DNA of 64,000 nucleotides, taken from contig NZ_JAAXOX010000008.1 of NCBI RefSeq assembly GCF_012396125.1, positions 62,001 to 126,000 on the forward strand. Direction: 5' to 3'. Position numbers and translations under genes: made by a program. Source of the stretch: Cellulomonas denverensis. Lineage in GTDB: Bacteria; Actinomycetota; Actinomycetes; Actinomycetales; Cellulomonadaceae. How positions within the stretch are numbered: position 1 is the first letter of the stretch; each line of letters starts with the position of its first letter. The notes below the pieces were generated by a model. That model saw only the letters and a program-made list of their open reading frames with translations, was not told the origin of the DNA and made no database searches. Below, piece after piece: positions 8,900 through 19,317 of this stretch.

Positions 8900-11092
8900 C
8901 TACTCGGCCAGGTCGTCCCAGATCGGGCCGTAGCCCAGACGTGCCTGCTCCAGCTCGACCACCTCGCGGGCCAGCCGCGCCTCGGTCACGTCCACCGCGG
9001 CCGCCGCCGAGGCAGCGAGCGCCGAGTCCCGGACGTAGGCGTCGAAGGTCTGCCGCTTGCGGGCCAGCAGTTCGACGATCCGTTCATCCACCCCGTCCTC
9101 GGCGAGCAGGCGGTGCGCGACCACCGCACGCACCTGGCCCATCCGGTGCAGCCGCGCGATCGCCTGGGCCTCCGCGGCCGGGGTCAGCTGGGGCTCACAC
9201 AGCACGGCGACCGCGGCGGCCTGGAGGTTCAGCCCCACGCCGCCGACGGTGATCTGCGCGATCAGCACGCCGTCCCGGGGTCCGGCGGTGAAGGCGTCGA
9301 TCACTTCCTGGCGCTGGTCGGTGGTCATCGACCCGGTCAGCGGCCCGAGGACCGGCGGGCCGCCCGGCCGGACCAGGGCCGAGGCGGCCGCGTCGAGCAC
9401 GTCCCGGAAGTAGGAGAACACCACGGTGCGCAGTCCTTCGGCGCCCGCCTCGGCCACGATCTCCTGCAATCGGAGCAGCTTCGCCGACTCCTCGGGCGTG
9501 GGGGTCGCCCAGGCCGCGCGCCGCATCGCCATGAAGTTCCCGCTCGCCACCGCCTCGCGGTAGATCCGTTCGCCGGCCGGCGTCAGGTCCACCCACTCGT
9601 CCACCGCCAGCAGCTCCGGCAGTTCGACCAGGACGTCCGCCTGGTTGCGGCGCAAGTACACCGGCGACACCGTGCTGCGGAACCGGTCGGCGCCGACCAG
9701 CCCCAGGTGCCGCGGGAAGGAGTCCGCCAGCGCCGGGTCGAGCAATCGGACCAGCGCGACGAAGTCCTCGATCCGGTTGTCCATCGGGGTGCCGGTCAGG
9801 AACAGCACCCGCCACACCGCGTCCGTCCAGGCGGCGACCAGCTTCGACCGCTGGGCGGCCGGGTTCTTCACGTAGTGCGCCTCGTCGACCACCAGCATCG
9901 CCACCGGCATCCCGGCCGGGTCCAGGTGGGCGAGCGCCTCATAGGTGGTGACCCCGACGCCGCCGTCGCTGCGCCAGCGCGCGGTCGCCGCCATCCGGTC
10001 GGGGCCGTGCAGCCGGTGCGCGGTCAGGGTGGTCCTGCTCCGGGTCTCGCGCAGCCAGTTGACCAGCACCCCGGCCGGGCACACCACCAGGAAGTGCCGG
10101 TCGCCGGCCGCCGCCAGGTGAGCCATCGCCGCCAGCGCCTGGACGGTCTTGCCCAGGCCCATCTCGTCGCCGAGCAGCACCCGGCCCTGGTGCAGCGCGA
10201 ACCGGGCGCCGAACTCCTGGTATCCGCGCAGGGACACCCGCAGCCCGGACTGGTCCAGCGGATACGCGGCGACCGACTCGGCGAGTTCGGCGGTGAGCAT
10301 CCCGCGCGCCGCCAGCACGTCCTGGGCCAGCGGCACGATCCGGCCCAGGGCGGTGTAGAACTCGGCAGATCGATGCTCGAACGCGGTCCACAGCGGCGCG
10401 CCCTCGGTGTCCGGGACGGCGCAGGCGGCGGCCAACTCGGCGACCGGCGGGACGTCCCACTCCTGCAGCGCCGTCAGGGCCCGCAGGGCACGATCCTTGG
10501 TGGCCCGCCGGGCGAGCGCGAACCGCAGCCGGTTGCCCGCGATGCGGGCCGACGGGGCATAGTCGGCCACCGCGGACACATAGTCGGTCAGCTCGCGCCG
10601 ATGCGGTTCGACCACCGGCGCCAGCCGCAGCAGCCGGTCGAGCAGTCGCAGCAGCTCGGCGGTGGCGGCAGTGTCCGGGCGACCGGAACGATCCAGCTCC
10701 AACCGCACCGGCAGCCCCGAGCGCACCACCGTCGCGAGCTGATCGACCGCCGCGACCACGCTCCGGGCGGTCTGCACCCCGACCCCGGGCACCCGGTCCA
10801 GGGTCTCGGCCGGCACCCCGAGCAGGTCCGCCGCCGTGGTGTACCCCGCCGCCACCAGGGTCCGCAGCCGCAGATTGCGGTCGGTCATCGCCCCGAGCTG
10901 GTCCACCGGCACCACGCCGAGCTCGTCGCGGACCCGCCGGTCGCGGTCGGACTCGACGATCGAGGCGATCCGCAGCGTCGCGGCGTCCAGGTGATCCAGC
11001 ACCGCGAGGGCCTGGGCCGCGGCGGCACGGTGACGGTCCACCAGTTCCCGGGCGGGGCGGCCGGGCTCGACCGGGACGGGGGAGGGGGTCAT
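8900..11092 (-). CDS. SNF2-family DEAD/DEAH-box helicase
   Basis: A 730-residue Swi2/Snf2-type ATPase that translocates on double-stranded DNA. The N-terminal third is family-specific and includes a helix-hairpin-helix-like segment (LDRVPGVGVQTARSVV). The SNF2 core follows with Walker A LLGDEMGLGKTVQAL, motif II VVDEAHYVKN, motif III FLTGTPMDN and motif VI ARLHRMGQVRAV. It resembles bacterial HepA/RapA-type or orphan SNF2 proteins; no nuclease or SWIM domain is fused. The open frame extends a further 33 nt upstream, but ATG at 11092 is preferred; a TACCAT box lies 9 nt before it. No restriction or other defence genes are next to it, so a role in DNA repair or remodelling is as likely as defence. 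Confidence 0.85.
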   Translation of the reverse strand: MTPSPVPVEPGRPARELVDRHRAAAAQALAVLDHLDAATLRIASIVESDRDRRVRDELGVVPVDQLGAMTDRNLRLRTLVAAGYTTAADLLGVPAETLDRVPGVGVQTARSVVAAVDQLATVVRSGLPVRLELDRSGRPDTAATAELLRLLDRLLRLAPVVEPHRRELTDYVSAVADYAPSARIAGNRLRFALARRATKDRALRALTALQEWDVPPVAELAAACAVPDTEGAPLWTAFEHRSAEFYTALGRIVPLAQDVLAARGMLTAELAESVAAYPLDQSGLRVSLRGYQEFGARFALHQGRVLLGDEMGLGKTVQALAAMAHLAAAGDRHFLVVCPAGVLVNWLRETRSRTTLTAHRLHGPDRMAATARWRSDGGVGVTTYEALAHLDPAGMPVAMLVVDEAHYVKNPAAQRSKLVAAWTDAVWRVLFLTGTPMDNRIEDFVALVRLLDPALADSFPRHLGLVGADRFRSTVSPVYLRRNQADVLVELPELLAVDEWVDLTPAGERIYREAVASGNFMAMRRAAWATPTPEESAKLLRLQEIVAEAGAEGLRTVVFSYFRDVLDAAASALVRPGGPPVLGPLTGSMTTDQRQEVIDAFTAGPRDGVLIAQITVGGVGLNLQAAAVAVLCEPQLTPAAEAQAIARLHRMGQVRAVVAHRLLAEDGVDERIVELLARKRQTFDAYVRDSALAASAAAAVDVTEARLAREVVELEQARLGYGPIWDDLAE

Positions 11093-11127
11093 CGTCGGAC
11101 GATGGTAGCCGGGGCCCGGACGCACGA

Positions 11128-11156
11128 AACCCCGCCAGGGACTGCCCGGCGGGGTT
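11128..11156 (-). terminator. Hairpin terminator after tRNA-Asn
   Basis: Nine-bp perfect arms (AACCCCGCC / GGCGGGGTT) flank an 11-nt loop, 6 nt past the 3' end of tRNA-Asn on the minus strand. It lies upstream of the SNF2 gene and would separate the two transcripts. Confidence 0.55.
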
Positions 11157-11162
11157 CGGTTG

Positions 11163-11235
<73 letters not shown>

Positions 11236-11289
11236 TCGTGCGGGCAAAACTGTAGCAGCCCCGGAGCAGTGCTCCCGCATCGGGCCCGC

Positions 11290-11805
11290 TCAGTCGCGCA
11301 GGCCCGCGGCCGCCCGCACCTCCCGCTCGGTCGCGTCCACCAGGGCGGCGGTGCCGGGATCGGCCAGATCGACCTGCGACGAGCCGATGACCTGGGTCAG
11401 CAACGCACCGTCGGGGTCGCGTCGCAGCGCCACCCGGACCGTCCCGGCACCGGGGACCTGCACGTTCTGCACGTGCACGACCGAGGACTGCACCCGCTCG
11501 CGGAAGGTCTGGGCGAACCGCACCGGGGTCGGCGCGGCCAGGGCGTACCGCTGCTCGTCGCCGGTCACCCAATACACCGTGATCGCCGGGCCCTCCGGGT
11601 CGAAGCTGCCGCGGTCGACCTCGGACCAGTTCCGGGTGAGGCGGTCGCCGGTGGCGGGCAGGACGTGCAGGGCGCGGCGGGTCGCCACCAGCCAGCCCGC
11701 GTCGTCGGCGAGTTCGGCGGCGGCGAGGACCCGGTCCGTGGCGGGCAGGTCGAGGCTGCGGCGCAGGGTGTCGGGCAGGGTGGGGCGGCGGGTGAAGAGG
11801 GACAC
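11290..11805 (-). CDS. Conserved hypothetical actinobacterial protein
   Basis: A 171-residue soluble protein that I do not recognise beyond a general likeness to small uncharacterised actinomycete proteins. It has no signal peptide or membrane segment. The order of short strands (GWLVATRRALHVLP, NWSEVDRGSFDPEGPAITVYWV) and a helix at the end (DATEREVRAAAGL) would suit a PH-like or similar beta-rich fold; this is inference only. The open frame is longer, but GTG at 11805 is chosen because a TACCGT -10 box ends 6 nt upstream, the same leaderless layout as other genes here. It sits between two tRNA genes transcribed in the same direction. Confidence 0.65.
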   Translation of the reverse strand: MSLFTRRPTLPDTLRRSLDLPATDRVLAAAELADDAGWLVATRRALHVLPATGDRLTRNWSEVDRGSFDPEGPAITVYWVTGDEQRYALAAPTPVRFAQTFRERVQSSVVHVQNVQVPGAGTVRVALRRDPDGALLTQVIGSSQVDLADPGTAALVDATEREVRAAAGLRD

Positions 11806-11965
11806 GTGATCACGGTAGACGCTTCCATCCGGTCCGGGTGCCGGGCGGATCGGTGGCCGCCGGCGGCCGTCGGGACCGTCGGATCGCCGCCTGGGGCTCA
11901 ACCGGGCCGGCGAGGGCGCAAGCATCGGCCGGAGCCCGACCGTGACCTACGTCGAGGTGAACGGG

Positions 11966-12039
11966 TAGGCCAGGTGGGGCTTGAACCCACGACCGACGGA
12001 TTATGAGTCCGCTGCTCTGACCGGCTGAGCTACTGGCCC
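11966..12039 (-). tRNA. tRNA with CAT anticodon, probably tRNA-Ile2 (lysidine-modified) rather than Met
   Basis: Full cloverleaf on the minus strand: acceptor GGGCCAG/CTGGCCT with a G1:U72 pair, D arm GCTC-GAGC, anticodon stem GCGGA/TCCGT with loop CTCATAA, T arm GTGGG-TTCAAGC-CCCAC, discriminator A. The anticodon CAT could mean elongator Met or Ile2. Pairs C4:G69 and C5:G68 match the acceptor-stem determinants reported for the lysidine synthase TilS in E. coli tRNA-Ile2, so Ile2 is favoured. It is not initiator tRNA, because the three G:C pairs at the base of the anticodon stem are missing. Confidence 0.85.
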
Positions 12040-12153
12040 GTGATGCCCGGTCAGGCTAGCGGACGCGCCCGGGGTGGCCGGGACGGTGGCGGGTCGGTGT
12101 CGCCGGTGCCCACCTCCATCCGCCCCGGACCGCGCCGGGCCGACCCGGACCGC

Positions 12154-13122
12154 TCAGGCCAGCAGGCCGGCCAGCCAGGCCGCCTGCCGCTGCCAGTGGT
12201 GCCCGCCGCCGCCCTCGTGCTGGTTGTACGGATACACCTCGATCGTGGACGGCCCGGCCCAGGCGTGGTGGGTGGCGAACACGGTGGACGGCGGGCAGAC
12301 CGTGTCCTGCAGGGCGACCGAGAACAGCGAGGGGGCGTTCGCCCGGGCCGCGTGGTGCAGCCCGTCCAGGTAGGACAGGGTGCGGAACACCTGCTCGGCC
12401 TGGTCGCGGTGCACCGCGAGGTAGCGGGTGACCTCGCCGTAGGGGTCGGTGTCGGAGACCTCGACCCCGCGCGGGATGTGGCAGAGGAACGGCACGTCCG
12501 GCATGGCGGCGGCGAGCCCGTCGACCAGGCCGGCGACCGCGATCGTGAGGCCACCGCCCTGGGAACCGCCGGTGACCACCACCCGGTCGGGGTCGATGCC
12601 GTCCAGGGTGCGCACGGCATCGACCGCCCGGACGCAGTCGGTGATCAGCCGCCGGTAGTAGTGCTGGTGCGGATCGAGGATGCCGCGGGTCAGGAAGCCG
12701 TTCCCGGCCGGGCCGGAGCCGTGCGGATCGGGGGTGTCGCCGCCGCTGCCCCAGGTGGAGCCCTGGCCGCGGGTGTCCACGAACAGGTGGGCGTAGCCGG
12801 CGGTGGGCCAGGCCAGTCGCTCGTGCGGGAGCCCGCGGCCGCCACCATAGCCGTTGAACTCGACGATCACGGGCAGCGGCCCGGTGGCACCGGCCGGGCG
12901 GACCAGCCAGGCGCGCACCGGGTCCCCGTCGAAGCCGGGGAAGGTCACGTCGTCGACGTCGACCAGGCGCAGCGGCCCGTCCAGCCGGTGCAGTCGCGGG
13001 GCCATCGGGTGCCTGCGGGCCTCGGTGAGGGTGCGCGCCCAGAACTCGTCGAAGTCTTCGGGCGCCGGGATGTCCGGGCGGTAGTCGTGCAGGGCGGACA
13101 AGGGCAGGTCGACCTGGGTCAT
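12154..13122 (-). CDS. CE7-family acetyl (xylan/mannan) esterase
   Basis: A 322-residue alpha/beta hydrolase that removes acetyl groups from oligosaccharides. The three CE7 hallmark motifs are present: RGQG (VDTRGQGSTWG), the nucleophile elbow GGSQGG, and the His-containing NQHEGG near the C-terminus. The N-terminal DYRPDIPAPEDFDEFWART is also typical. There is no signal peptide, so it acts inside the cell on imported acetylated oligomers. The ATG overlaps the stop of the upstream beta-mannosidase gene by 4 nt, so it is translationally coupled and last in the operon. In this context acetylated mannan oligosaccharides are the likely substrate. Confidence 0.85.
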   Translation of the reverse strand: MTQVDLPLSALHDYRPDIPAPEDFDEFWARTLTEARRHPMAPRLHRLDGPLRLVDVDDVTFPGFDGDPVRAWLVRPAGATGPLPVIVEFNGYGGGRGLPHERLAWPTAGYAHLFVDTRGQGSTWGSGGDTPDPHGSGPAGNGFLTRGILDPHQHYYRRLITDCVRAVDAVRTLDGIDPDRVVVTGGSQGGGLTIAVAGLVDGLAAAMPDVPFLCHIPRGVEVSDTDPYGEVTRYLAVHRDQAEQVFRTLSYLDGLHHAARANAPSLFSVALQDTVCPPSTVFATHHAWAGPSTIEVYPYNQHEGGGGHHWQRQAAWLAGLLA

Positions 13123-15659
13123 GCGTGGGCCTCGGCATCGTCGCTGATCGGGACGGATGCAGTGTGCACCAGTCCGCCCGGGATGGCCGGACCCTCGGCG
13201 ACCAGCGGCGGGGCGGTGGTGGTCGCGACGGTGCGCAGTTGGTTGGCGGTGCGCAGCACGGGGGAGCGGGTCAGATCCGCCGGGTCCAGGACGGCGCCGG
13301 TGGTGACCAGGAAGACGGCGGTGTCGCCCGCGGCCAGGTCGATCAACGCCTCGTCCACCACGGCGTCGGGCGCCAGCCGGTCCGACAGCAGGGTGACGTC
13401 CCGGGCGGTGGAGTGCGCGGTGACCTCGACCCGGTAGCCACCGGGCACGGCGACCGCGGTGGCGGTGACCGGGTCGGGGTCCAGCGCGGAGTCGATGTCC
13501 TCGGCGAACACGTGCAGGTGCCGGGCGGTGCCGAGCTCGGCGACCAGGACCTCCGCGGCCAGGTCGGCGGGGGTGGCCGCCTCCGGGGTCAGGGGGTACC
13601 GGGCGACCGCGCGGGGCGGCACCTCGACCGGCAGCGCGTCCTGTCCCAGCACGGTGCCGTCGTGCCGCTGCCGCCGCAGGATCAGCTGCCCGGACCACGC
13701 CTGGTCGGTGTCGTTGACCAGCACGACGTCGGAGTCCAGCACCGTGACCAGCCGGTCGGCCCCGGCGTTGCGCAGCGCGTACCAGAGCGGCTTGCGGCGC
13801 TCCTCGGAGTCGACCGCCGCCCAGGAGGTGACCGGCCAGCAGTCGTTCAGCTGCCAGACGATCCAGCCGGCGGTGCGCGGCCACCAGCCCCGGTAGTGCG
13901 TCACCGCGTGCTCGACCGCCCGGGCCTGGTTGAGCTGGGTCGCCCAGTGCCAGTCCTCGAAGTCCACCGGCACCCCCAGGTGCCCGGCCAGACCGCGATC
14001 GAGCTTGCCGTTGCCGTCGTCGGCCTTCTGGTGGATCAGGAACACCGGGTCGGTCTTCGGGGAGTCGCCGGTGTGCACCCAGTCGGTCAGGGTGCGCCAG
14101 GTGGGCGGGCCCTGGAAGCCGAACTCGGAGCAGAACCGCGGGATCTCCGCCCGGTAGGCCCGGTAGTCGACCCGGTTCCACACCTCCCACTGGTGGTGGC
14201 TGCCGTGGTCCGGGTCGTTGGGGTGCAGCTCCGGGTGGCCGGGGGTGAACGGGCTGTTGTCGGTGTACGGCCGGGTCGGGTCCAGCTCGGCGACCACCGA
14301 GCGGAACAGGTCGACCGCGTACCGCTCGCCCCAGGTCGCGTCGCCGAGGTACCGCTGCCAGCCCCAGTCCTGATGCCCCCACAGGTTCTCGTTGCCACCG
14401 TTCCAGATCACCAGCGACGGGTGCGGGGTGAGCCGGGCGACATTCTCCCGGGCCTCGGCCTCGATCTCGGCGGCGATCGGCTGCTCCTCCGGGTAGGCGG
14501 CGCAGGCCAGCAGGAAGTCCTGCCACACCAGCAGCCCGCGCTCGTCGCAGGCGGTGTAGAAGTCCTCCGACTCGTAGATCCCGCCGCCCCAGATCCGCAG
14601 CAGGTTCAGCCGGGCACCCAGGGCCTGGTCCAGCCGGCGGTCCAGGCGCTCGCGGGTGATCCGGGTCAGGAAGTGGTCGTCCGGGATCCAGTTCGCCCCC
14701 CGGACCGCGATCGGCCGGCCGTTGATCTCCAACACGAAGGAGGTGCCGTGCTCGTCGTCGCTGAGGTCGAGCCGCACGGTGCGGAACCCGATCCGGCGGC
14801 TCCACCGGTCCAGGTCGTCGCCGAGCCGCACGGTCAGCTCGTGCAGCGGGTGCTCGCCGTGGCCGGCGGGCCACCACAGGTCGGCATCCGGGACCGCCAG
14901 GTGCAGCACGGTGTGCTCGCCGGTGATCGTGCCCTCGGCCCGCACCCCGCACACCTCGGCGGTGACCGGCAGTGGCGCGGCGTCCGCCAGCCCGGAGCGC
15001 TCGACGGTGACGTGCAGCTCGACCAGGCCGGTGCCGTCGTCGCCGACCGTGACCAGTGGCCGCACCTCGGCCAGCCGGGCCACCCGCCAGCGCTCCACCC
15101 GCACCTCGCGCCAGAGCCCGGCGGTGCGCAGGTCCGGGCCCCAGTCCCAGCCGAAGGAGCACGCCATCTTCCGCACGAAGTTGAACGGCACCGGGTGGTA
15201 CGCCGACGGCCGGTCGCCCAGCCGGTCCCGCAGCTCCTCGGCATAGGCGGTGGCCGAGCGCAGGTCCACGGTCAGCGGGTGGGCCGCACCGTCGGCCAGC
15301 GCCCGGACGTCCACCCGGTAGGAGCGGTGCATGTTGGCGGTGTGCAGCAGCTCGGTCCCGGCGTAGGACACGGTGCCTACGGTGTCGATGCCGTCGAAGG
15401 CCAGGTCCACCCGCTCGTCCGGCGCCGGCGGGTCCAGGGCCAGCTCGCGGGTGTAGCGCCAGTCGGTGTGGTGGAACCACCGCAGGTCGGCCTCGTGTGC
15501 GTCCAGGAACGGGTCGGGGATCAGTCCGGCGGCGAGCAGGTCGGTGTGCACGCTGCCTGGCACGGCGGCCGGCAGCGGACCGGCCGCGGTGATCGCGCCG
15601 GGCACCGGCCCGCCGGTGGGGGTGATCGTCCAGCCGTCGGCCAAGGAAGTGCGGTCCAT
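13119..15659 (-). CDS. GH2 beta-mannosidase
   Basis: An 846-residue cytoplasmic exo-enzyme releasing mannose from the non-reducing end of beta-mannosides. It has the GH2 layout: an N-terminal jelly-roll sugar-binding domain, an immunoglobulin-like domain, and a TIM barrel with the acid/base Glu in WNGGNENLWG (around residue 420) and the nucleophile Glu in CSEFGFQGPP (around residue 511), then C-terminal beta domains. WNGGNE and SEFG are the form seen in beta-mannosidases rather than beta-galactosidases. There is no signal peptide, so it depends on the ABC importer encoded upstream in the same operon. The importer ATPase gene ends 62 bp upstream and the esterase gene overlaps the 3' end. Confidence 0.88.
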   Translation of the reverse strand: MDRTSLADGWTITPTGGPVPGAITAAGPLPAAVPGSVHTDLLAAGLIPDPFLDAHEADLRWFHHTDWRYTRELALDPPAPDERVDLAFDGIDTVGTVSYAGTELLHTANMHRSYRVDVRALADGAAHPLTVDLRSATAYAEELRDRLGDRPSAYHPVPFNFVRKMACSFGWDWGPDLRTAGLWREVRVERWRVARLAEVRPLVTVGDDGTGLVELHVTVERSGLADAAPLPVTAEVCGVRAEGTITGEHTVLHLAVPDADLWWPAGHGEHPLHELTVRLGDDLDRWSRRIGFRTVRLDLSDDEHGTSFVLEINGRPIAVRGANWIPDDHFLTRITRERLDRRLDQALGARLNLLRIWGGGIYESEDFYTACDERGLLVWQDFLLACAAYPEEQPIAAEIEAEARENVARLTPHPSLVIWNGGNENLWGHQDWGWQRYLGDATWGERYAVDLFRSVVAELDPTRPYTDNSPFTPGHPELHPNDPDHGSHHQWEVWNRVDYRAYRAEIPRFCSEFGFQGPPTWRTLTDWVHTGDSPKTDPVFLIHQKADDGNGKLDRGLAGHLGVPVDFEDWHWATQLNQARAVEHAVTHYRGWWPRTAGWIVWQLNDCWPVTSWAAVDSEERRKPLWYALRNAGADRLVTVLDSDVVLVNDTDQAWSGQLILRRQRHDGTVLGQDALPVEVPPRAVARYPLTPEAATPADLAAEVLVAELGTARHLHVFAEDIDSALDPDPVTATAVAVPGGYRVEVTAHSTARDVTLLSDRLAPDAVVDEALIDLAAGDTAVFLVTTGAVLDPADLTRSPVLRTANQLRTVATTTAPPLVAEGPAIPGGLVHTASVPISDDAEAHA

Positions 15660-15721
15660 CAGGAGATCCTCTCGGGTGGTGCTCGGGTGCTCAGCTGCGG
15701 CTGGTGGTGGCGTGAGTGTGG

Positions 15722-16506
15722 TCAGCCGGTGAGTTCGGCCAGGCGGCGCTCGGGATCGGGGGCGGCCTGGGCGAGCAGCCGGGTGTACTCGTGCTGCGGG
15801 TGCAGGATCACGTCGTCGGCGGGGCCACGCTCGACCACCTCGCCGCGGTACAGCACGACGATCTCGTCCGAGAAGTGCCGCGCGGTGGCCAGGTCGTGGG
15901 TGATGTACAGGACGCCGAGGTTCTCCTCGCGCTGCAGCCGGGACAGCAGGTTGAGCACGCCCAGCCGGATCGACACGTCCAGCATGGACACCGGCTCGTC
16001 GGCGACCAGGATGCCCGGTTCGGGGGCCAGTGCCCGGGCGATCGCCACCCGCTGCCGCTGACCCCCGGACAGCTCGTGCGGGCGCCGCCGGGCGAACTCC
16101 GGGTCCAGCCGCACCCGCCGCAGCAGGTCGGTGACCCGGTCCCGGACCTGCGCCGCGGAGAACTCGGGGTGGTGCAGCGCCACCGGCCGGGCCAGGTGGT
16201 GGCCGATCGAGTGGTACGGGTTGAGCGAGGCGAACGGGTCCTGGAAGACCATCTGCACCTCGCTGCGATAGTCCCGCAGGCCCTTGCCGCGCCGGGCGAC
16301 CGGCCTGCCGTCCACCAGGATCTGGCCGGAGGTCGGGCGTTCCAGCTGCATCAGCAGCTTGGCGATCGTCGACTTGCCGGAGCCGGACTGGCCGACCAGG
16401 GCGATGGTGCGGCCCGGTTCCAGGGTCAGGCTGACCCGGTCCACCGCCCGCAGCGTCCGCCGGCCCAGCCGGTACTCCTTGACCACGTCGCGCAGTTCCA
16501 GGGTGG

Positions 16507-16510
<4 letters not shown>
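15722..16510 (-). CDS. ABC transporter ATP-binding protein, Dpp/OppF type
   Basis: A 262-residue ATPase that powers a Dpp/Opp-class importer. Visible are Walker [11 protein letters not shown]-loop [12 protein letters not shown], signature LSGGQRQR, Walker B GILVADEP and switch His in [11 protein letters not shown]. It is the second of two ATPases in the cluster and its ATG overlaps the stop of the first by 4 nt. A GAGGAGG site precedes the start. Together with two permeases and a binding lipoprotein it makes a complete transporter. Although named for peptides, this class also carries beta-linked oligosaccharides, and the following beta-mannosidase points to that here. Confidence 0.88.
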
Positions 16511-17360
<850 letters not shown>

Positions 17361-17364
<4 letters not shown>

Positions 17365-18311
17365 ACCGTGGCCTCCTCGGCCTGGGCCAGCTGCGCCGCG
17401 GACATCCGCCACTTCTTGCGCACCGCGCGGGTCTGCGCGCGCAGCTTGGGGTTGATGATCTCGTCGATCGAGAAGTTGATCAGCGACAGCGCCGCGCCGA
17501 ACACGGCCAGCAGCAGGCCCGGCGGCACGAACCACCACCAGGCGCCCAGTCGCAGGGCCAGGCCGTTCTGGGCGTAGAACAGCATGGTTCCCCAGGTGAA
17601 CGAGCCGGTGGCGCCCAGTCCGAGGAAGGACAGCCCGGCCTCGCCCAGGATCGCCGCGATGATCGCCAGCACCACCTGGGAGGCCAGCAGCGGGATCAGG
17701 TTCGGCAGGATCTCCACCGCCAGGATCCGCCAGCGCTTCTCCCCGGCGACCCGGGCGGCCAGCACGTAGTCCCGGTTGCGCAGGCTGAGCGTGTAGCCGC
17801 GCAGCACCCGCGCCGACCCGGCCCAGCTGGTGATCGCCAGCACCACCGCGATCAGCCAGACGCTCTTGTCCGGCACGTAGGAGCTGATCACGATCACCAG
17901 CGGCAGGCCGGGGATCACCAGCATGACGTTGCTGAACAGGCTGAACCCCTCGTCCCAGCCGCCGCCGGCGAAGGTGCCGACGATGCCGAAGAACGCGCTC
18001 AGCACCAGGGTCAGCACGCCGACCACCAGGCCGATGGTCAGCGAACCGCGGGTGGCGTAGGCGAGCTGGGCGAAGACGTCCTGCCCGGTCTGGGTGGTGC
18101 CGAGCAGGTGCTCGCCGGACGGGCCGGTCAGCCCGATGTCCCGGACCGTGGACGGGTTGCCGACCAGGAACGGGCCGACGACGCCGAACAGCACGATCGC
18201 GCCGGCCAGGACCAGCCCGGTGATCAGCTTCGGGGTGACCCGGAGGGTGAACCGGCGGGGGACCGGCGCCGCGACGGTCGCCGGGGCCGCTTCCTGCGTG
18301 ATGGTGGCCAT
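17361..18311 (-). CDS. ABC transporter permease, Dpp/OppC type
   Basis: A 316-residue inner-membrane permease. It has an N-terminal helix (residues about 30-50), a periplasmic segment (HLLGTTQTGQDVFAQLAYATRGS, the OppC hallmark), then five further helices and an EAA-like loop (AARVAGEKRWRILAVEILPNLI) that contacts the ATPases. ATG at 18311 follows a GGAGGG site, so the in-frame GTG 24 nt upstream is not used. It lies 10 bp after the OppB-type gene and overlaps the OppD-type gene by 4 nt. Confidence 0.88.
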
Positions 18312-18321
18312 GGAACCCTCC

Positions 18322-19314
18322 TCAGGTGCGCGCACGGGTGCGCGGGTCGATGAGGCCGTAGAGCAGGTCGACGATCAGGTTGGCGCCGAGCACGGAGAGC
18401 GTGATCACCAGGAACACGCCCTGCATCAGCGCGTAGTCGTTGCTGTTGACCGCCATCAGCAGCGCCGAGCCGACCCCGGGGTAGCTGAACACCGCCTCGG
18501 TGACGATCGACCCGGCGACGACGAAGCCGAGCGAGATCGCGAAGCCGGACACCGAGGGCAGCACCGCGTTGCGGGCGGCGTAGGCCATCCGGATCCGGCG
18601 CGGTCGCAGGCCCTTGGCCTCGGCGGTGACGATGTAGTCCTCGGACAGCGTGGACACCATCATGTTGCGCATCCCGAGCATCCAGCCGCCGATCGAGCTG
18701 ATCACGATGGTCAGCGCCGGCAGCGTGCCGTGTTGCACCACCGAACCGAGGAAGCCCCAGCTCAGCTCCGGTCCGGCATAGGTCCACACGTCGTAGCCGC
18801 CGTTCAGCGGGAAGACCTGCCAGATGCTGCCGAACAGGAACAGCAGCAGCAGTGCCAGCCAGAAGTACGGCACCGACTGCAGCATGGTGGTGAACGGGAT
18901 CAGGTTGTCCAGCCACGAGCCGCGCTTCCAGCCCGCGAAGGTGCCCAGCCCGACCCCGATCACGAACGACAGCACCGTCGACAGCCCGATCAGGCCCACC
19001 GTCCACGGCAGGGTCTGGCCGATGATCTCGCCCACCCCCGCCGGGAAGTAGGCCACCGAGGTGCCCAGGTCACCGGTGACCAGGGCGTGCAGGTAGTCGA
19101 CGTACTGCTGCCACCAGGAGGCGGAGGAGTCGGTGCCGAGCAGCGCCTCCACCGCCTCCCGGGTGGCCGGGCTGACGGGGCCCTTCGTCGCCAGCTTCGA
19201 CAGCATGATGTCCACCGGATCGCCGGGCATCAGCCGCGGGATGACGAAGTTGATCGTCAGCGCCGCCCACAGCGCCACGGCGTAGAAGCCGAGTTTCTGC
19301 AGGAAGTAGCGCAC
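18322..19314 (-). CDS. ABC transporter permease, Dpp/OppB type
   Basis: A 330-residue permease with six predicted transmembrane helices, starting with the family-typical RYFLQKLGFYAVALWAALTI and RLMPGDPVD. The EAA loop is near AEAKGLRPRRIRMAYAARNAVLPS. It forms the membrane channel with the OppC-type partner. The start is GTG at 19314, only 3 nt after the stop of the substrate-binding lipoprotein gene, so translation is probably coupled. Confidence 0.88.
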   Translation of the reverse strand: MRYFLQKLGFYAVALWAALTINFVIPRLMPGDPVDIMLSKLATKGPVSPATREAVEALLGTDSSASWWQQYVDYLHALVTGDLGTSVAYFPAGVGEIIGQTLPWTVGLIGLSTVLSFVIGVGLGTFAGWKRGSWLDNLIPFTTMLQSVPYFWLALLLLFLFGSIWQVFPLNGGYDVWTYAGPELSWGFLGSVVQHGTLPALTIVISSIGGWMLGMRNMMVSTLSEDYIVTAEAKGLRPRRIRMAYAARNAVLPSVSGFAISLGFVVAGSIVTEAVFSYPGVGSALLMAVNSNDYALMQGVFLVITLSVLGANLIVDLLYGLIDPRTRART

Positions 19315-19317
19315 CTG

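Noticed and set aside
8900-11092. SNF2 helicase as part of a phage-defence system
   Set aside because: No nuclease, methylase, phospholipase or other defence gene is adjacent; flanked by tRNA and a surface protein.
13125-16061. 978-residue plus-strand ORF opposite the mannosidase and importer genes
   Set aside because: Antisense shadow; it crosses two real gene boundaries and shows no domain.
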